Positions 47,357 through 60,400 are shown, counted from the first letter of the stretch. The stretch is 64,000 nt of DNA from Lactifluus volemus (GCA_022376515.1 WTXI01000016.1:124001-188000); one strand, 5' to 3'. Numbers and translations: made by a program. Notes: generated by a model from the letters alone, not told the origin.

Positions 47357-47624
47357 CCTCGGACGCGGCGGTTGGGCCGAAGAGTTTATCGCCAAGGGCC
47401 TATTTCCCAGCAGGATTTGGTGTGAGGTGTACGAAGATATATAAACCTGTGCGACGGAGAGAGGTACTGACATCTACAGCCGGTCCGCTGCCAGTGGTCT
47501 CGTTGCGGTTGCCGCCCGCTGCGATCGCATCGGCTATATCGTTGGCTATATTCTACAAAAGGTTCAAATTATTCTGGAATGTCTGGTGGTAGTCGAGGAA
47601 GGTGCAAGCGCCTACCCCGGACAT
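47357..47624 (-). CDS. small spliced hypothetical protein, doubtful
   Basis: On the - strand, a short ATG exon (MSG) followed by a gtaggc donor, then an exon encoding NIANDIADAIAAGGNRNE and TTGSGPAVD after a ttttgtag acceptor. A second intron (gtcagt ... aatag) leads to ALGDKLFGPTAASEGADEGQ and a TAA. That gives about 50 aa, a small Gly/Ala-rich hydrophilic protein of the kind common in fungi, but I cannot name the family. Confidence 0.3.
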
Positions 47625-49589
47625 GTCTTGTGGTCGAAGTATTGATATTGAAGGTGGGATAGAGCTAGTGTTAATGATTACCTGTGAGTGTAAGATAGAC
47701 CGAGGTTATTATACTGCGGGATGGCGCCCAGCTGGCCTTCCAACCACGCTGTATGCTACATTCCTATCTTTGCGCCTCGGGCTCGGTGTAGCCTCATGTC
47801 TGAATAGTTCGAGCTTTACCTTAACATCGCTCAACCACATTAGGTAACTAGAGGTCACAGAAGTTGCCTTGCTTAAAAATTTACGTGTTTCCTTGGGTCT
47901 TCCGATTTGCCCGTTCAGGATTTTCCGACAGGAAACTCTTGTGTACTAGTAATTGAACGTACTGGACACCGGAGCGTGAAACGTGGCTGCGGACGAGTAC
48001 TTGCGTAGCATATCGCGAGTGCCAGTATTTGTCATTTTCGTTGTGGGTGTACTGTAACATAACGGCGACCTACCACTCATTAATATTGTTCATAGCCAAA
48101 GTCTCGTAACAATTGAATTATTGTCATTCGTTGAGCGTCCTCAGGTCACGACACCGTCGCGTCAGACGCGATCTAACGACAGGTAGCGCCGCAGCAGATT
48201 GTCACCGGTCAGGCCCGGGTGCACAATCACGCACCGACGAGTGACGGTGGCCGCAGCAACCAGATCCTGCCTTTCCGCTCTAGCATGGAGTCACTCAACA
48301 TCCAGTGCCCCGTCTTCGGACCTCACTGGCGCTCGGACCTTTCGGAATGGATCCTGCAAGCCTGAGACGAGATAGATTCCACGCCATGGTCCCAGCTGTT
48401 TCATTCATTTATCTCGAGTCTGTCCACAGTCAGGCATATCTGCTACGCTGGAGTACGTCGCAGGGGCTCAAAAAGAATCAGCTGCCGAAGTATTCCCCTC
48501 ATTATACAGCCTTTCCATTGTGGGAAGGTGTCAAACGAAACTGTGGAACAAGGCATACCATGAGTGGTCGCACTGTCGCAGTTCACCAGCACTCTCTGGC
48601 TATCTCTCGCCATCAAGTCGATTGAAAACGTCGTCAGGGTAAGATCGCTGCTGTACTTGGATTCTTGGAACCACCTCATTTTCTTCCTTACACTCGTTCC
48701 CTCTCCTCCTTCCATCATCTGATCTCATCCCGTGATGGATCTAACAGCGATCGGACTGCAGGTACTTTACGTCCCACATTTCCACAACGTCCCCCTCAGC
48801 CACGATTAACTTTGATGTGGGGCCCTGACCTGTCGCACACTGCCAGCAGCCCATCTGCCACACCAGAGAACACGAGATGCATCCTTGTACTACACTTTTT
48901 CTCAACTTCCTCCTTTAGTTCTAGTAGCGCAGCCATCAATTCCGTGATCCAACATTAATCGCCAAGGAAAGGAAAGTGCCATTTGCTGTTATGCAAACCA
49001 CTTTGCAGTTTCCCTGCGCGCGCGGTGGACATGTGATCGCCTGTCCGGGTGAGAAAAGGGGGGTGCCCTTATGTAAAGAATGGGGCCATTCGGGCTTGCA
49101 CGAGGTTTTCTTTCTGATCCTCAGCTTGGCAGCTGCAGCCTCTTGCTTTTCATTTTCCTTCTTTATGCTAAGGTTGATCCTTTCGTTGGTGAACGTACGT
49201 AATAGTAACGCCGAGTAACTTCGACGTAGCCAAACATGGTTACTTCCATCAGGTTGATCCTTCGATCCACCCAGGCGTAATGTCATGATAAAGTGATAAA
49301 ACCCACATGGCCTCATGGGGGGCCTTTGTAACTTGCGGTCATGCAAACAATTCGCACCCAGAAACCCCTTCGTTCCTTCTGGCGCTCCATAGGATAGTGT
49401 CGAAAATTCCAAGTCGATCCCCTTTTTTTTCGTCTATCAGGCCTTCTCAATCATTCGCCTGGATAGTCTCCAGTCAGGATCAAGCGCTTCACTCCGGATC
49501 AATGAGACTCCAGCCACATTTACGTACGAGTGCGAGGACGGTCGGAATTTCGAATTATCATCTGACTGTCCTTCTTAGCACTCAGGCGC

Positions 49590-51704
49590 CTTGCGCAGTA
49601 TGCCGACTTTAAGGTCAACACCACTGAAGAAATCAACGCGGTAGGCCTCCTCCAGCTCTAGTACAGGCACCTGCGGTCGCTCACTGCGGTCGCTGGCTTG
49701 ATTCTCATCATAAAGGCGTACGAACCTTACAGGCGACCTTCCGCGCCGGAACCACCCGCCCTCTCTCATGGCGTAAACACCAGCTCAATCAGATCGTTCT
49801 TATGCTACGTGAGAATATCGAGGACATCGTTCAGGCATTTGCAGCGATCTTCGAAAGCCTCGAAATGAAGTCCTCATAAGCGAAATTGGACCGATGGTCC
49901 GACGGGCTACTCAGAGTGCAGCGCAACTGGACGAATGGGCCAAGGACGAGAGGGTCCAAGTTCCTGATCGCCAAAGACCTGGTCCCCCACCATTTTGAAA
50001 CGCCCAAAGGGCGTCGTGTTGGTCATCTCGTGAGTATCAAACGATCTTTGCTCTTTCACTCTTCCCCCTATTATGTAATCAAACCACGGATAGGCCCTGG
50101 AATTACCCCATTTTTCTGAGCCTCCAACCCATTATCGGCGCCGTTGCCGCCGGATGTCCTGCGGCCCTCAAACCATCGGAGATCAGTCCTGCAATCTCGT
50201 CCGTATTGGCCGATCTTTTCCCCAAATATCTGGACCCGTCTGCCTATCGCGTCCTCAATGGGGGCGTCCCCGAAACTACGCATCTGCTCAACTGAAGTGG
50301 GATCACAGTACGTGCAAAGTGCCGTTGGTGATCTTGATGTCGTTCCCCATGCTGACTGTTGTCGTTTCAAACGCGCAAAAGTCACCTACACTGGCAATGG
50401 AACCGTAGCTCGCATCGTGGCAAAGGCGGCAGCGGAACATCTCACGCCCGTCACCCTCGAGTTGGGCGGAAAGTCTCCCGTGGTTATTGATCCCAAAACG
50501 ACGGACCTCAAGATTGCCGCGAGGCGTGTCCTCTGGGGCAAGATTCAGAATGCCGGTCAGGTAAGCTAAGCGAAAACTCAGCGCCCCAAAACAAAAAGTG
50601 CCTGACGGTTCTTCGCTGATCGAAATCTCGTTCTCGTAGATTTGCGTGGCACCCGACTACGTCCTTATCCCACGCTCGGCTCAAGATGCTTTTGTCGATG
50701 CGATTAAGGAGGCGGCCGTACAATTCCGCCTTGACGGTGCACTCACCTCTGACACGTACGGGAGCATCGTCTCCGATGGCCATTTCAGGCGTCTTCAAAG
50801 CATCATGACAAATTCTTCCGCGAAGATCGTCATTGGCGGAGACACAGATGACGCAAAAAGGCGCATCGCACCGACGGTCTACAGGGACGTCAAGGAAAAT
50901 GATTCCCTCCTTCAGGGGTACGCCTCCTCCATTTGTTCTTCCTACCCTTTATTCTTTTCATCGTTTATTCCCTGACTCGGTCGAAATTAGCGAGCTTTTT
51001 GGCCCCCTTCTCCCCATTGTTCCCGTAGATGATATTGGGCATGCCATCGAGTATATCAACGCGCAGTAAGCCGGTTCTACACCAACCCCACGCCTCACCG
51101 TGACACACAGCGTTCTCATACCCACCTAGTCCTCACCCTCTTGTACTTTACGCCTTTACGGAGGACCCCGAGGTCAAGCAAGCGCGTACGTGTCGTCGTT
51201 TCCCTCGTCCTTCCTATGACTCATTCTCATTCGCATACCGACTAGTCCGCGACGAAACGAGGAGTGGCGGCATTCACTTCAACGACGTCTTACAGCATAT
51301 GGCGGTGGACGAACTGCCTTTCTCGGGTATCGGCGACTCAGGCTGTACGTAGCCACCCTCCCCCCTTCCCCACATCTAAAATCCGCCACGAAATTGCACT
51401 GCACTGTGCGGCGTAACATAATAAACTAACATTACCTTTTCTTTTTCTTTGCACACAGACGGTGTTCAAACGCTAAAGTACACTTACGACGAGTACACGC
51501 ACCTGCGCAGCTCCGTCGATATTCCACTTGCGTGAGTTTTTCGTACAGAATGATGGCCTCGCGCTCACCCATCCGCTGTTATCTCCGACAGGTTGGAACC
51601 CCACTTTTCCGTGCGCTATCCTCCTTACACCCCAGCTGCCATCCAGGCGATGGCAATCAGGGCGGGCGCCATAGAAGCTCCCGCTACCTCTGCCAGTGCT
51701 TGAC
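49590..51704 (+). pseudogene. ALDH3-type fatty aldehyde dehydrogenase with three frameshifts
   Basis: The order of family blocks is clear: [84 protein letters not shown] (general-base Glu), NAGQICVAPDYVL (catalytic Cys), ELFGPLLPIVPV, PFSGIGDSGYG and THLRSSVD. Such enzymes oxidise long-chain fatty aldehydes with NAD(P)+, usually at ER, mitochondrial or lipid-droplet membranes. About eight introns can be placed. Frame is lost at about 49840, about 49975 and about 50289, each by one base. From the catalytic block on, everything joins cleanly. The N-terminal exon after EEINA also seems to lack a short conserved stretch. Either a young pseudogene or read errors in an otherwise functional gene. 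Confidence 0.75.
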
Positions 51705-52000
51705 CGATCTGGGAGTTTCTATCATATGAAGGAGAAAGTGCAGAATCTGCAGATGTACGCGTGAATATATTCTCTGTAACTTACTTGTACACATTCAGTC
51801 TTCCTAATTATCTCTCGTTCAGCAACGACGGTGATTACGACCTTACATGGCAATTGCACACCCGCTCAACTCGACGAGCCGTGAATCCTAGTCAGCTGTA
51901 TCTTAAATATCAATGAGGTAGTTAAATGCTGTACAAGACGAGTTTCTAGTCTGGTCTGTGGGTAAAATAAAAGGGGGGGAGCGCGGGCGCGCAGCAGTCG
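51705..52000. other. convergent 3' region between ALDH and flippase
   Basis: No gene. A ggggggg tract lies at 51973. The two genes converge here with about 300 bases between stops. Confidence 0.5.
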
Positions 52001-55000
52001 TCAGTAACCCGAGGGTCTTGCATGTGTCTTGGATGTATCATATGCACGGATGAGGCGCGCCTGGTCTTGTCGTGCTGGGTTCTCCGTCTGGCTAAACGCG
52101 AAACCACGGTTCCGCCGCATACGTTGTACGGCACGAACTTTCTTGATGGCGTTCTGGAACCTATTAAACGATACGATGAATTGGTTGCCAAGTCAAGAAT
52201 TTTTACAAGCGCGCGTACTGGGTTTGTCGTGGCCGATAATCCGGGATGTTATACTTTTGAATTTCTTGTGCGATGTGATACGATTCAGGCGAATATGTCC
52301 GTTGATAGCTATCGTGCCATCAGCACTCCGCAATAGACGATAAGATTAGGTCGTGACTCACTATTTCCACACGAAATCTCGACATAAACAGATCGCGGGC
52401 ACAAGGAGAATTGTGAACCAGAAAACGGGGTTGGTGAATAACCGAGGATCTAGTCCAAGATACTCCAAAGAGAACCCGATATTGGGAGCGATTGCGATGT
52501 AGAGGGGAAGGAAGAGCATAGTGAAAACAAATGATCCAGGGATCGCTAGGAACGTGTCTGATGAGCTTTTTTTTTAGACGCTGATATGTACGAGTGTCCG
52601 TACCTGCAACAGTGTACTTCGTCCATATACTGTGAGTTAAGGACCATCAGCAATAGACTAGTCACGTGATGATTGAGCACGCACTCTGACACGAGAGCTG
52701 CCTTTCCAAGGACCGTCAAAAGCACTGCGAGATAAAGCATGGTACCCCAGAACCAAATTCCAGAATCGAGACCCGTGGGTTCTTTTAGGTCGCCCCAGAA
52801 CAAGATGATAGAGAAACCGAATGCGATCTGGGAAAAGCCACCATGTGTCATCCATCGGGACGTGGAAGTAAAAGGGATGTGCATACGATACTATGGTAGA
52901 GCGCATTGCCTATCCATAGCCAAAACGCGGTTTTCGTGAAAAAGGCGTTTTTCTGACCCAGAATATAGAGTTGGGGATATCGGTCGAGGATGCGTGCCGA
53001 GACAAATTGATCAAAGATGCCGATAACGAGCGGAGGAAGAAGTGTGAACAGGACATTATAAAACGTAAAGGTCCATGATTCGAAAGAAATCTGGCCAGAA
53101 AAATTGTTGAAGAAAGAAAACTGGGGGGAAATAGGTGAGGGTCAAAACGAAGGAAGATGGTAAGTGTGCTAGACGCACCCAGAATTGTGTCATATACAGA
53201 ACGATGTTCTTGTAGAACGAATCTAGTGAAGCAGGCTGAATAGAATCCAGAAGGAAGGCGAGAATTTTACGCACAGAGAATGAGCTTTGACAGGCGGCGG
53301 TAGCTCCATGCGCCGTGCACAAGCAGTAGCTTCTTCAAGTATCTGAACTGAGAGATCGCGACGTCGGCGGAACGAGCAGCCTGCAAACCCTGTAGAGACA
53401 TTTCAAAAACACTCTCCGAGGCGAGACAGAAGAGAAACTTGCCTCTACGCCAGAGATACCGACGCCAATGTGGGCCGCCTGAATCATGCTGACATCATTT
53501 GCACCATCTCCAATGGCGAGAAGAAGCGACTTGTGATTTTTCTTGACTAATTTGACGACAAGAGCCTTTTGTAATGGAGAGACACGACCTGCAGAGCATT
53601 GTGAGGTCAAGCTGATATATGGTTAGCGGGCACTTACAACAGATAACCGCTTTGCACATGATAGCTAGCTCTAGGAACAACTTTGACACTTCCTTATCCA
53701 AGGCATACGTCAGACTCTTGCCGTCTGTAACATGCTCAGTCGGTCATCGGTATGTGACTTTGATCATGGAGCACTGTACCAATGATAAGAGCGAGGTCCT
53801 CCAGCTCTCCTGAACTGCGCTGGCTCTTGACGGCTATTAGTCGACGCTCGATGGACTGCTTCGTGTCATGCATGGTTCCTTCATTGACAATGACCTGCAA
53901 AGTCGTGAACTCATCTCAGTGGCTGCTTCCAGACAAACAAATATACGATACGAACAAGGTTCATCGACTCGGTGATAAGCCGACACGACATGCCGATGTT
54001 GATCGCAGTTTCTTGCCGATCGCCGGTTAGCACCCAGACCTTGATACCCGCGAGCTGCAGGGTGTGAATCGTATCCGGAACGCCTTCTTGCAGCTTATCC
54101 TCGACTGCTGTTGCACCCAATAAGAACATGTCCTTCTCGATGATCTCAGCTGCCTTGTCCATTGCCTCGCCACGACCGTTGATAGTTGCTGCCGCCTGAT
54201 CGTAGATAGTGGACCACTGCTTATACTCCGACTCGGATATTTCACGATAGGCGATGCAGAGTGTGCGCAGACCTTCCGTGGCGTAATCCTAAATGCAATC
54301 CTTTCAGTGTGAGGGTGTGTGGAAGGTACAGCTGTGAGCACCTCAAGATGAGCGATAGTCTTCTCTGTGTACGATTGCGAAGGGGAAAGCCGTTCAAGGA
54401 TAACAGTGTCAGCGCCTTTGCAATACAACTTGATCTTCCCGTCAGGCGTACGAACAACAGTTGACATGCGCTTGCGAGTCGAGTTGAACTCGCATACATT
54501 CAAGATTTGATACTCCTCAGTGACACCAAGGACATCAACGAACACCGACTTGGGTTTCCGAGTCTATACACGATTGGGACAGACAGAGAGGTGAGAAACG
54601 AGAGGGGTTGGATGATGTGATGGACATACGGTGAAACGGAATCCAAGTAGCTCGGCACCTGCAACCAGCGCAGCCTCGTCTGGGCTGCTCGCCTGGTAAA
54701 CCAATTTTTCGTCCTTGAACTGAGGAATGACTGTGTGGCACACTGCGAGCAGCGTCAAGAATTCGCGGATCATTTCGCGCCCCTTCTGTGTCCCGGCGAC
54801 CTTTTTGCCAACAAACGGGTTACCCGGCTCGAGCAGGGCACGCATCTCATCGAAAGTGCGCCAGGCGTCGAGGCCTTCACCTTCTTCTCGCCGCGCGTCG
54901 TCGACTTCAGCTGCGTACGCGACGCCTCCAATCGAGCAACAGCGGAATTCCATCTCGTTGCGTGTGAGGGTGCCTGTCTTGTCCGAAAAGACATACTCTA

Positions 55001-56925
55001 TTTGGCCAAGCTCTTCGACGAGTGAGGAGGTACGGCAGACAGCAGGAGTATCTGTTTTTGCATAATACATGTCGAGATCCGAATTGATGAATTGTGCTTG
55101 CTGAAACTTGACAACTTCAATCGTAACCATGAGTGAGATGGGAATCAGATTGTTGTAGAGGATGATGAATGTAAGAATGTCTATATCGAGGTGAGTAGGT
55201 GACAGAGGAATGATCTTTGCCTTCATACCTTCCACAAAGCCTTTGGCTGGTACAGGCAACGCAGTTTAGAAAGGTTCGTGGCAGAACGGTGGGACACACC
55301 TCGTCCTCCCAAGGAATTTGTTTCCATAAGATACCATTGTTTTGTAGCAAAGAACCACTAGATCAAAAGGGGTTACTCTCACATACGACGTATCCAGGAA
55401 ATTGGCACGCACTGAACGAATGCTGGCGCCGATTGTCGAGCCCACAGAGAGTGCCAGCAACAAGATGAATAAAAACACGATCTGAATGTTCACTTGGGTC
55501 TCGACAGCTGTTCGTTTGATTGGTGCTGCGCTGTGTGACCATCAGCAAACGCACTAGACATAAACTGAACAAAAACTACCCACGTCGCGTTACGCATCAG
55601 CTTTGTCTCATGGCCAGTGAAGACAACAAGACCGTACGCCCAAGAGGTGTTACGTATTTGTGCACCACGCAGGAGCATCTGATCAGGCCCGAGCGGTACC
55701 TGCTTCGGAAAACCAGCAGAAGTGATCAAATCTAAGCTACCCTCGTATGTATAAAGGGAGTTGTTAGGATGCTCAGAGCGCAATGATCCGTGCAATGCAG
55801 TGACAAGACTTGGGGACGTGAGATCGGAGGTCTGAGGCGATGCTTGTTTGATCTTGAGGTTTGTTTCGCTGAGGAGAATAAGGGACATGCGAAAGAATAG
55901 TGGTAGCAGAGTGACACATACCCATCAAGATTAGATGTCTCGATGTAACAAAACCCTTCCGGTTCACTGGAACTGAGAAGAATAAGATCTGCTGGGATAA
56001 AGTCATCGTTCTCGAGCCGGATGACATCGCCAACTTTGATATCCTGCCATTTCGTTGAGGCAAAAGAACCGTCTGGAGCTAGTACTTTGGCCTGACGAGA
56101 ATTCAGGTCTGAGTCAGATTGATGCCGTTTCTAAGCAAGCGAAATGTGTCAGGAAGGAAAGTGAGGAATCGCGTAAGACGCACGAGATCTTCTTGAACCT
56201 CTTTGAATGCGGACGCGAGGAGAACAAAAGTGAGAGGGGCGACGGTGGTCCACCTGTTGGTGGGTGAGACACCGGGAATTTGTTGAATGAGGGCGGTGAA
56301 GAGGAAAAATAGATTGGCATATTTAGAGAATTGCTCTGGGAATGGGTAGTACGTGAACAAGAGAAGAAGAGTCAAGAGCAAGGGACTCACCGAATAAGAA
56401 CTTTGGAACGAAAGTCATCATATTATACTTGGTAGTGGAAACATAATTTGACCCAAATTCTGCGTTGGAGGCGGGATTATTGAGGGCAATGACACGTTCA
56501 CCGGTCAAGATCTGCTCTTTCTGCCATGGCCACTTCCATCTTCGACGTGAGACCTTTTTGGATTCTCGTAAAAGAGGTTTTGGGATCTCAGTTGGAGAAT
56601 CATCTTGGTCAAAGGTCCAGCTTTGTTGGTTGCCGCTGGTGGTAAGAGAGGACATGGATACACCGGCCAGCGGTGCAGCCCTCGCAGGCAAGTGTGATTT
56701 GCTCTCCCCCTCCTTCGTCTGTAATGTTGGAGGACCTCCGAATGCAGAATCTGGCTCGCCTTCATCCTCGTCGTCAAAGAAGGGGTCGAGCAAGAGGGTA
56801 GAGGCGTGAGAATCGCGAGGAGGGGCTGCGGAAGGAGGGTACCCGTTTCCGGGATGTTGGTACTGTGTGGTACGAGAAGCAGCAGGATTAGCTTGAGATA
56901 CCAGTCGAGCGAAGTCGTCTGCCAT
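52001..56925 (-). CDS. P4-ATPase phospholipid flippase, Drs2 type
   Basis: A multi-exon gene of roughly 1,300 codons from ATG 56925 to the TGA at 52001-52003. It moves phosphatidylserine/ethanolamine to the cytosolic leaflet, mainly in the trans-Golgi and secretory vesicles, with a Cdc50-type partner. Visible: a disordered acidic N-terminus; [21 protein letters not shown] in the first membrane hairpin; the actuator loop SNLDGETNLK (DGET in place of TGES, a P4 mark); the phosphorylation site [16 protein letters not shown]; the nucleotide-binding [11 protein letters not shown]; the hinge [15 protein letters not shown]; six C-terminal membrane segments starting [14 protein letters not shown]; and the C-tail [19 protein letters not shown] followed by [14 protein letters not shown]. 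That last motif (GFAFSQ) is the autoinhibitory/regulatory tail of Drs2 relatives. All checked exon joins keep frame. Confidence 0.9.
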
Positions 56926-57052
56926 TATGGGCAGGACAGGAACGGGCGAATGAGCCGCGGTCGGATGAAATACGGAGGTCGGTTGACGTCGTTAGAGAGT
57001 GTAACTTGCTGATGTAATGTTAATCCCCCTCTTTGTCTTCCGGACACTGCCC
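56926..57052. promoter_or_regulatory. short divergent promoter between flippase and GT61
   Basis: Only 127 bases separate the two start codons, so both promoters must share this stretch or overlap the first exons. No clear TATA box is seen on either strand. Confidence 0.5.
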
Positions 57053-58747
57053 ATGATGATGTACGCACCGCCAACTCGACGAGAACTCCTCCTTGTCGCC
57101 CTCCTTTTCCTAACTCTCTTATTCTTCTTTTCTTCTAATATTTCTCGTGGAGCCATCTCTCGCGTAGACCTTTCTACTGTTTGGCATGATTTATCTTCTC
57201 CACCCAAATCTTTCTCTATCCCTATCCTTCCGTCAAAATCACGACTTTCCTGGGGTTCCTCAAAAGTTCCTCCCTCAAGAATAATAGTCCATGCTCCAGG
57301 TGTGTCCATCATAGAAAAAACGTCCTTTTACGACACTCATCTCTGTCCAAGGATGGACTATCTTTGACAAAATGTACATATTAAATGGCACAGTCTATCT
57401 CGTCACTGATGAACCAGATACGTTCCCCGACCGGAAATTCATGACATCATCTGGAGTCAACATCTCTAACAACCCAGAAATGGTCGCCGCCCGCGTGCCT
57501 AGCGATAAGGACATGCGCATTATCAGCACCGCCGAGGCAAAGAAGCTCTTCGGAACAGGCGCTAACCGTGTTCAAGGCGTGACGGTGCGTCTCTTCCCTA
57601 CATCCTTCATCCCTCCCCCTCACAATACTTCATAGTGGCTTGTCAATGACCCCAACCAATTGTTCGTCCCCTTGCCAACCCATACTAGGGTCGTTTACTA
57701 AATAAACCATCAGCATCACTCACTACTACCATTGGTCCGCGGAGCTCTTTTTCGGATTTTGGCGAACATACTCCTCGCTCGACCCCTTTATCCCTCAAAG
57801 CGGCGAGACGGCGTTGCCGCCACCTCGACGACTCTTCTTTACACGTATCGATGCGGGCCACTGGCGTGACTACGCGTCAATGAATCAGTGGGTCCTACGC
57901 ACCGCGTTCCCCTCGATATCCATGGAATTCTACGATGACTGGAAAGACCGCGCCTCCATGGGCGTTCCATTTGTCTTCGACCGCGTCCTCTTTGCCGACC
58001 GCGCCGCCGCCATGAACGGCGACAACTTCCTTCGCACACAGCGCACGGCGAGCGAACCGTTCACCCTCCCTGGCTCCCCGAGCTGGTGGAGCACGTTCCG
58101 GAACAACGTGGTCGAGCACACCGGCTTGAATGCAAGCACTGGCGGAGGGACTCGCGGGACTCCGGTGATCACCTATATCTCCCGTCAGGCGTGGGGACGC
58201 CGCATGCTCAAGCAGGCGGACCACGAGAAACTGGTCGAGGAGCTGTACAAGTTACGCGACCAGTATGGCTACGAGGTCAACGTAGTGAGCATGGATCAAC
58301 TATCGCGGGACGAACAGCTGTGGCTTGCGGGGCAAACGACGGTCCGTGTATCCTATCTAGTAACAAACCATCAGCTGATATACCAGCGGCGTAGATCATG
58401 TTGGGGGTACACGGAAACGGTTTGACTGCGCTGCTTTGGATGAAACCGACACCACGTTCGACAGTTATGGAATTCTTCTATCCCGGTGGTTTCGCACACG
58501 ACTACGAATACACGACGCGCGCTTTGGGAATGGTACACTATGGATTCTGGGGACACAGGTATGTTTCGGTCTTCTGCCGCGTCGTCCTTCTCTTTCTCAT
58601 GCGGCGTATAGCTACTTCTCTGGCGCCGAAGTGCCACCAGTTGCCTATCCTGAGGGCTTTCAAGGGAACGACATTCCCATCGACGGCGAGTTGGTGGCGA
58701 GTCTCGTGCATAAGAGATTGACCTTGTCAGAGGAAGCGGACGATTAA
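57053..58747 (+). CDS. GT61-family (DUF563/EOGT-like) glycosyltransferase
   Basis: Type II membrane topology: three Met, a basic stretch, then the hydrophobic segment LLLVALLFLTLLFFFSS, so it probably acts in the Golgi or ER lumen. Exons can be joined through introns near 57300, 57585, 57683, 58340 and 58560, each with phase kept. Family blocks: HAPGWTIFDKMYILNGTVYLV; FITHYYHWSAELFFGFWRTYSS; PPPRRLFFTRIDAGHWRDY; YISRQAWGRRMLKQADHEKLV; and the signature IMLGVHGNGLTALLWM. The C-terminal YFSGAEVPPVAYPEGFQGND follows. GT61 members transfer xylose, arabinose or GlcNAc to glycans or proteins; which one here cannot be told. Complete by my reading. Upstream ATG at 57017 is in frame but less likely. 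Confidence 0.85.
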
Positions 58748-59080
58748 ATTACTTACACCACACATATTTATCCCTCGCGCTGTTTATCACCTAGACCCTT
58801 TGTATTCTGTAGCATGCCGCACTGAACGGACGCTGACTTACTTTCCTTTTATTCAATCCCGAGAGTGGGCCAAAATATAGGAAATTATGACTTTTAAGAC
58901 TAAATGATACAACGATTAGCGTTGATTGTAAATGTTGCAGAAATAGGAGGAAAATAAGTATACGGATACATGAGTTGGCATCTGATATGATGGTGCGCTG
59001 CAACAGAGAAAAAAAGGCAAAGATCTTAAGTTTCTATAAAATAGCAAGAGAGAGGAAAGAAGATGGAAAAGTGGTCGAGT
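58748..59080. other. convergent 3' intergenic region
   Basis: A/T-rich, no gene. It holds the 3' ends of the GT61 gene (+) and the following hypothetical gene (-). Confidence 0.5.
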
Positions 59081-60400
59081 TTAATTCGGGAGGCGCAATT
59101 TGCCGATTCGTGCGGATGAAGGATCGATCGCGTACGGTGTCAGGGCGAAGCGACGCGCGGCGCGGCGCGCTACTCGACCCTCGGGTTGTGCGGACCGAGC
59201 AACGCAAGACGACGAATACACCGATTCTGGACTGAGATCACCAGACGACGACAGGGAGAAGATGCCGGGGTAATACTCCTCGCCACCACCGTCAATATCG
59301 AGGTCCGAGTTGCCGGACACGCGGCACGAGCTTGCCAATCGGAGGGAGAGCATGAACGCCGAGTTGGCGGTCGGGATTTTGATCTTGAGACCTGTTTTCT
59401 TTTGGTCGTCTGGCACCACCTTTTCTGCGTGTGGCGGTGCTACTATTAGCCCCATCGTAGGCGGAGGGGATGTGATATATGATGACATGTCTTGGGAGAT
59501 GTTGATGTGATCGTTAACCGAATCGGTGGTGGTGATGTTGCATGATCGTTCGAAAGCCATGGTGACATACGCCTCAGACTTGCCGCCTGGCACTACGATC
59601 TTCAGGCGTTCTCTGGCACCACTACTGGCACGTGTTGTAGTAGCAGCATGGTGACCGCGTGGCGGTAGTGCCACCTCCTCAGAGTCGAGCTCAACGTCAC
59701 CCTCAAATCCAGAAGAGGCGTCCCATGTGTCACGGTCGTCATCCGACAAGACATCCAGGCTCACCGTCTGTCCGTCGTCTGGTATCAGCGTCGGCGTCAA
59801 TGTCGGTGCGCGTCTGACGGTTGCCACGTCCACCGACGGCACAGGGCCTGTCCACAGAGAGGATGAAGGTATCAGCTGCGCGTATTCAGTAAAGTCCGCT
59901 TGGCGCGAAGAGACGGCTTTGGTTGCGGCGCGCTCCGCGCGCATGAGCTTCGCGTAATGATATTGCCCAGCTGCTTCACGTGACGACGCTCGTGAGCGCT
60001 GGCGCCTCTCGACGCCGAGGAAAGCGCGTGGTATACGGCGGTCGTTGTCATCGTGTAATGATGGTGGTGGCACAGCGTCGTCGTGGAAAGGCAGAGGGCT
60101 GGCGACGATGTAGTTGGGACATGGGCTTTGGGCGAGGGCGATCGGGTGTTCTGTTGTGACGGTGGAGAGGAGGTGGGGAAGGATGGTCATGCTGAGGTCG
60201 TCGTCAGAGGGCGATGGGTCTTGAGGACTTTCGCGTCCGGCATGCATAGACAGTGAACCCTGTAAAAACAAGCGAACGATGATTGAGTACTCGACCCTCG
60301 ATGGCTGAAAGACGAGCTGACTCACAATTTGATGTGGTGCTACAACGTCGGGAGTAGAGAGGTCGATGGAAGGGGGCTGGAAGGTGCACCTGGCAGCCAT
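59081..60400 (-). CDS. hypothetical protein, low-complexity rich
   Basis: An open frame of 439 codons from ATG 60400. An intron is likely inside (gtgagtcagc donor at about 60326, ttttacag acceptor at about 60259; 67 bases) and its removal would shorten the N-terminus by about 22 codons. The protein is Ser/Asp/Pro-rich and hydrophilic. A central block reads QYHYAKLMRAERAATKAVSS. Two short blocks look like repeats of a beta strand plus Ser/Thr region: RLKIVVPGGKSEAYVTMAFE and GLKIKIPTANSAFMLSLRLA. I do not recognise the family and assign no function. There is no signal peptide or membrane segment. Confidence 0.6.
   Translation of the reverse strand: MAARCTFQPPSIDLSTPDVVAPHQIVSQLVFQPSRVEYSIIVRLFLQGSLSMHAGRESPQDPSPSDDDLSMTILPHLLSTVTTEHPIALAQSPCPNYIVASPLPFHDDAVPPPSLHDDNDRRIPRAFLGVERRQRSRASSREAAGQYHYAKLMRAERAATKAVSSRQADFTEYAQLIPSSSLWTGPVPSVDVATVRRAPTLTPTLIPDDGQTVSLDVLSDDDRDTWDASSGFEGDVELDSEEVALPPRGHHAATTTRASSGARERLKIVVPGGKSEAYVTMAFERSCNITTTDSVNDHINISQDMSSYITSPPPTMGLIVAPPHAEKVVPDDQKKTGLKIKIPTANSAFMLSLRLASSCRVSGNSDLDIDGGGEEYYPGIFSLSSSGDLSPESVYSSSCVARSAQPEGRVARRAARRFALTPYAIDPSSARIGKLRLPN

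Larger units (their letters stand above)
45514..49600. other. gene-poor stretch
   Basis: Apart from the two weak small candidates listed separately, I find no supported gene in these 4 kb. Frames of 90-218 codons occur at 45811-46467 (+) and 48936-49412 (-) but have no recognised domain. The ACGCGTCGCG-type palindromic words at 45700 may belong to the RCC1 promoter. Confidence 0.35.

Noticed and set aside
48936..49412. 158-codon - strand frame
   Set aside because: A Lys/Glu/Ala-rich patch is present, but I find no family match, splice support or partner, so I left it as unassigned.
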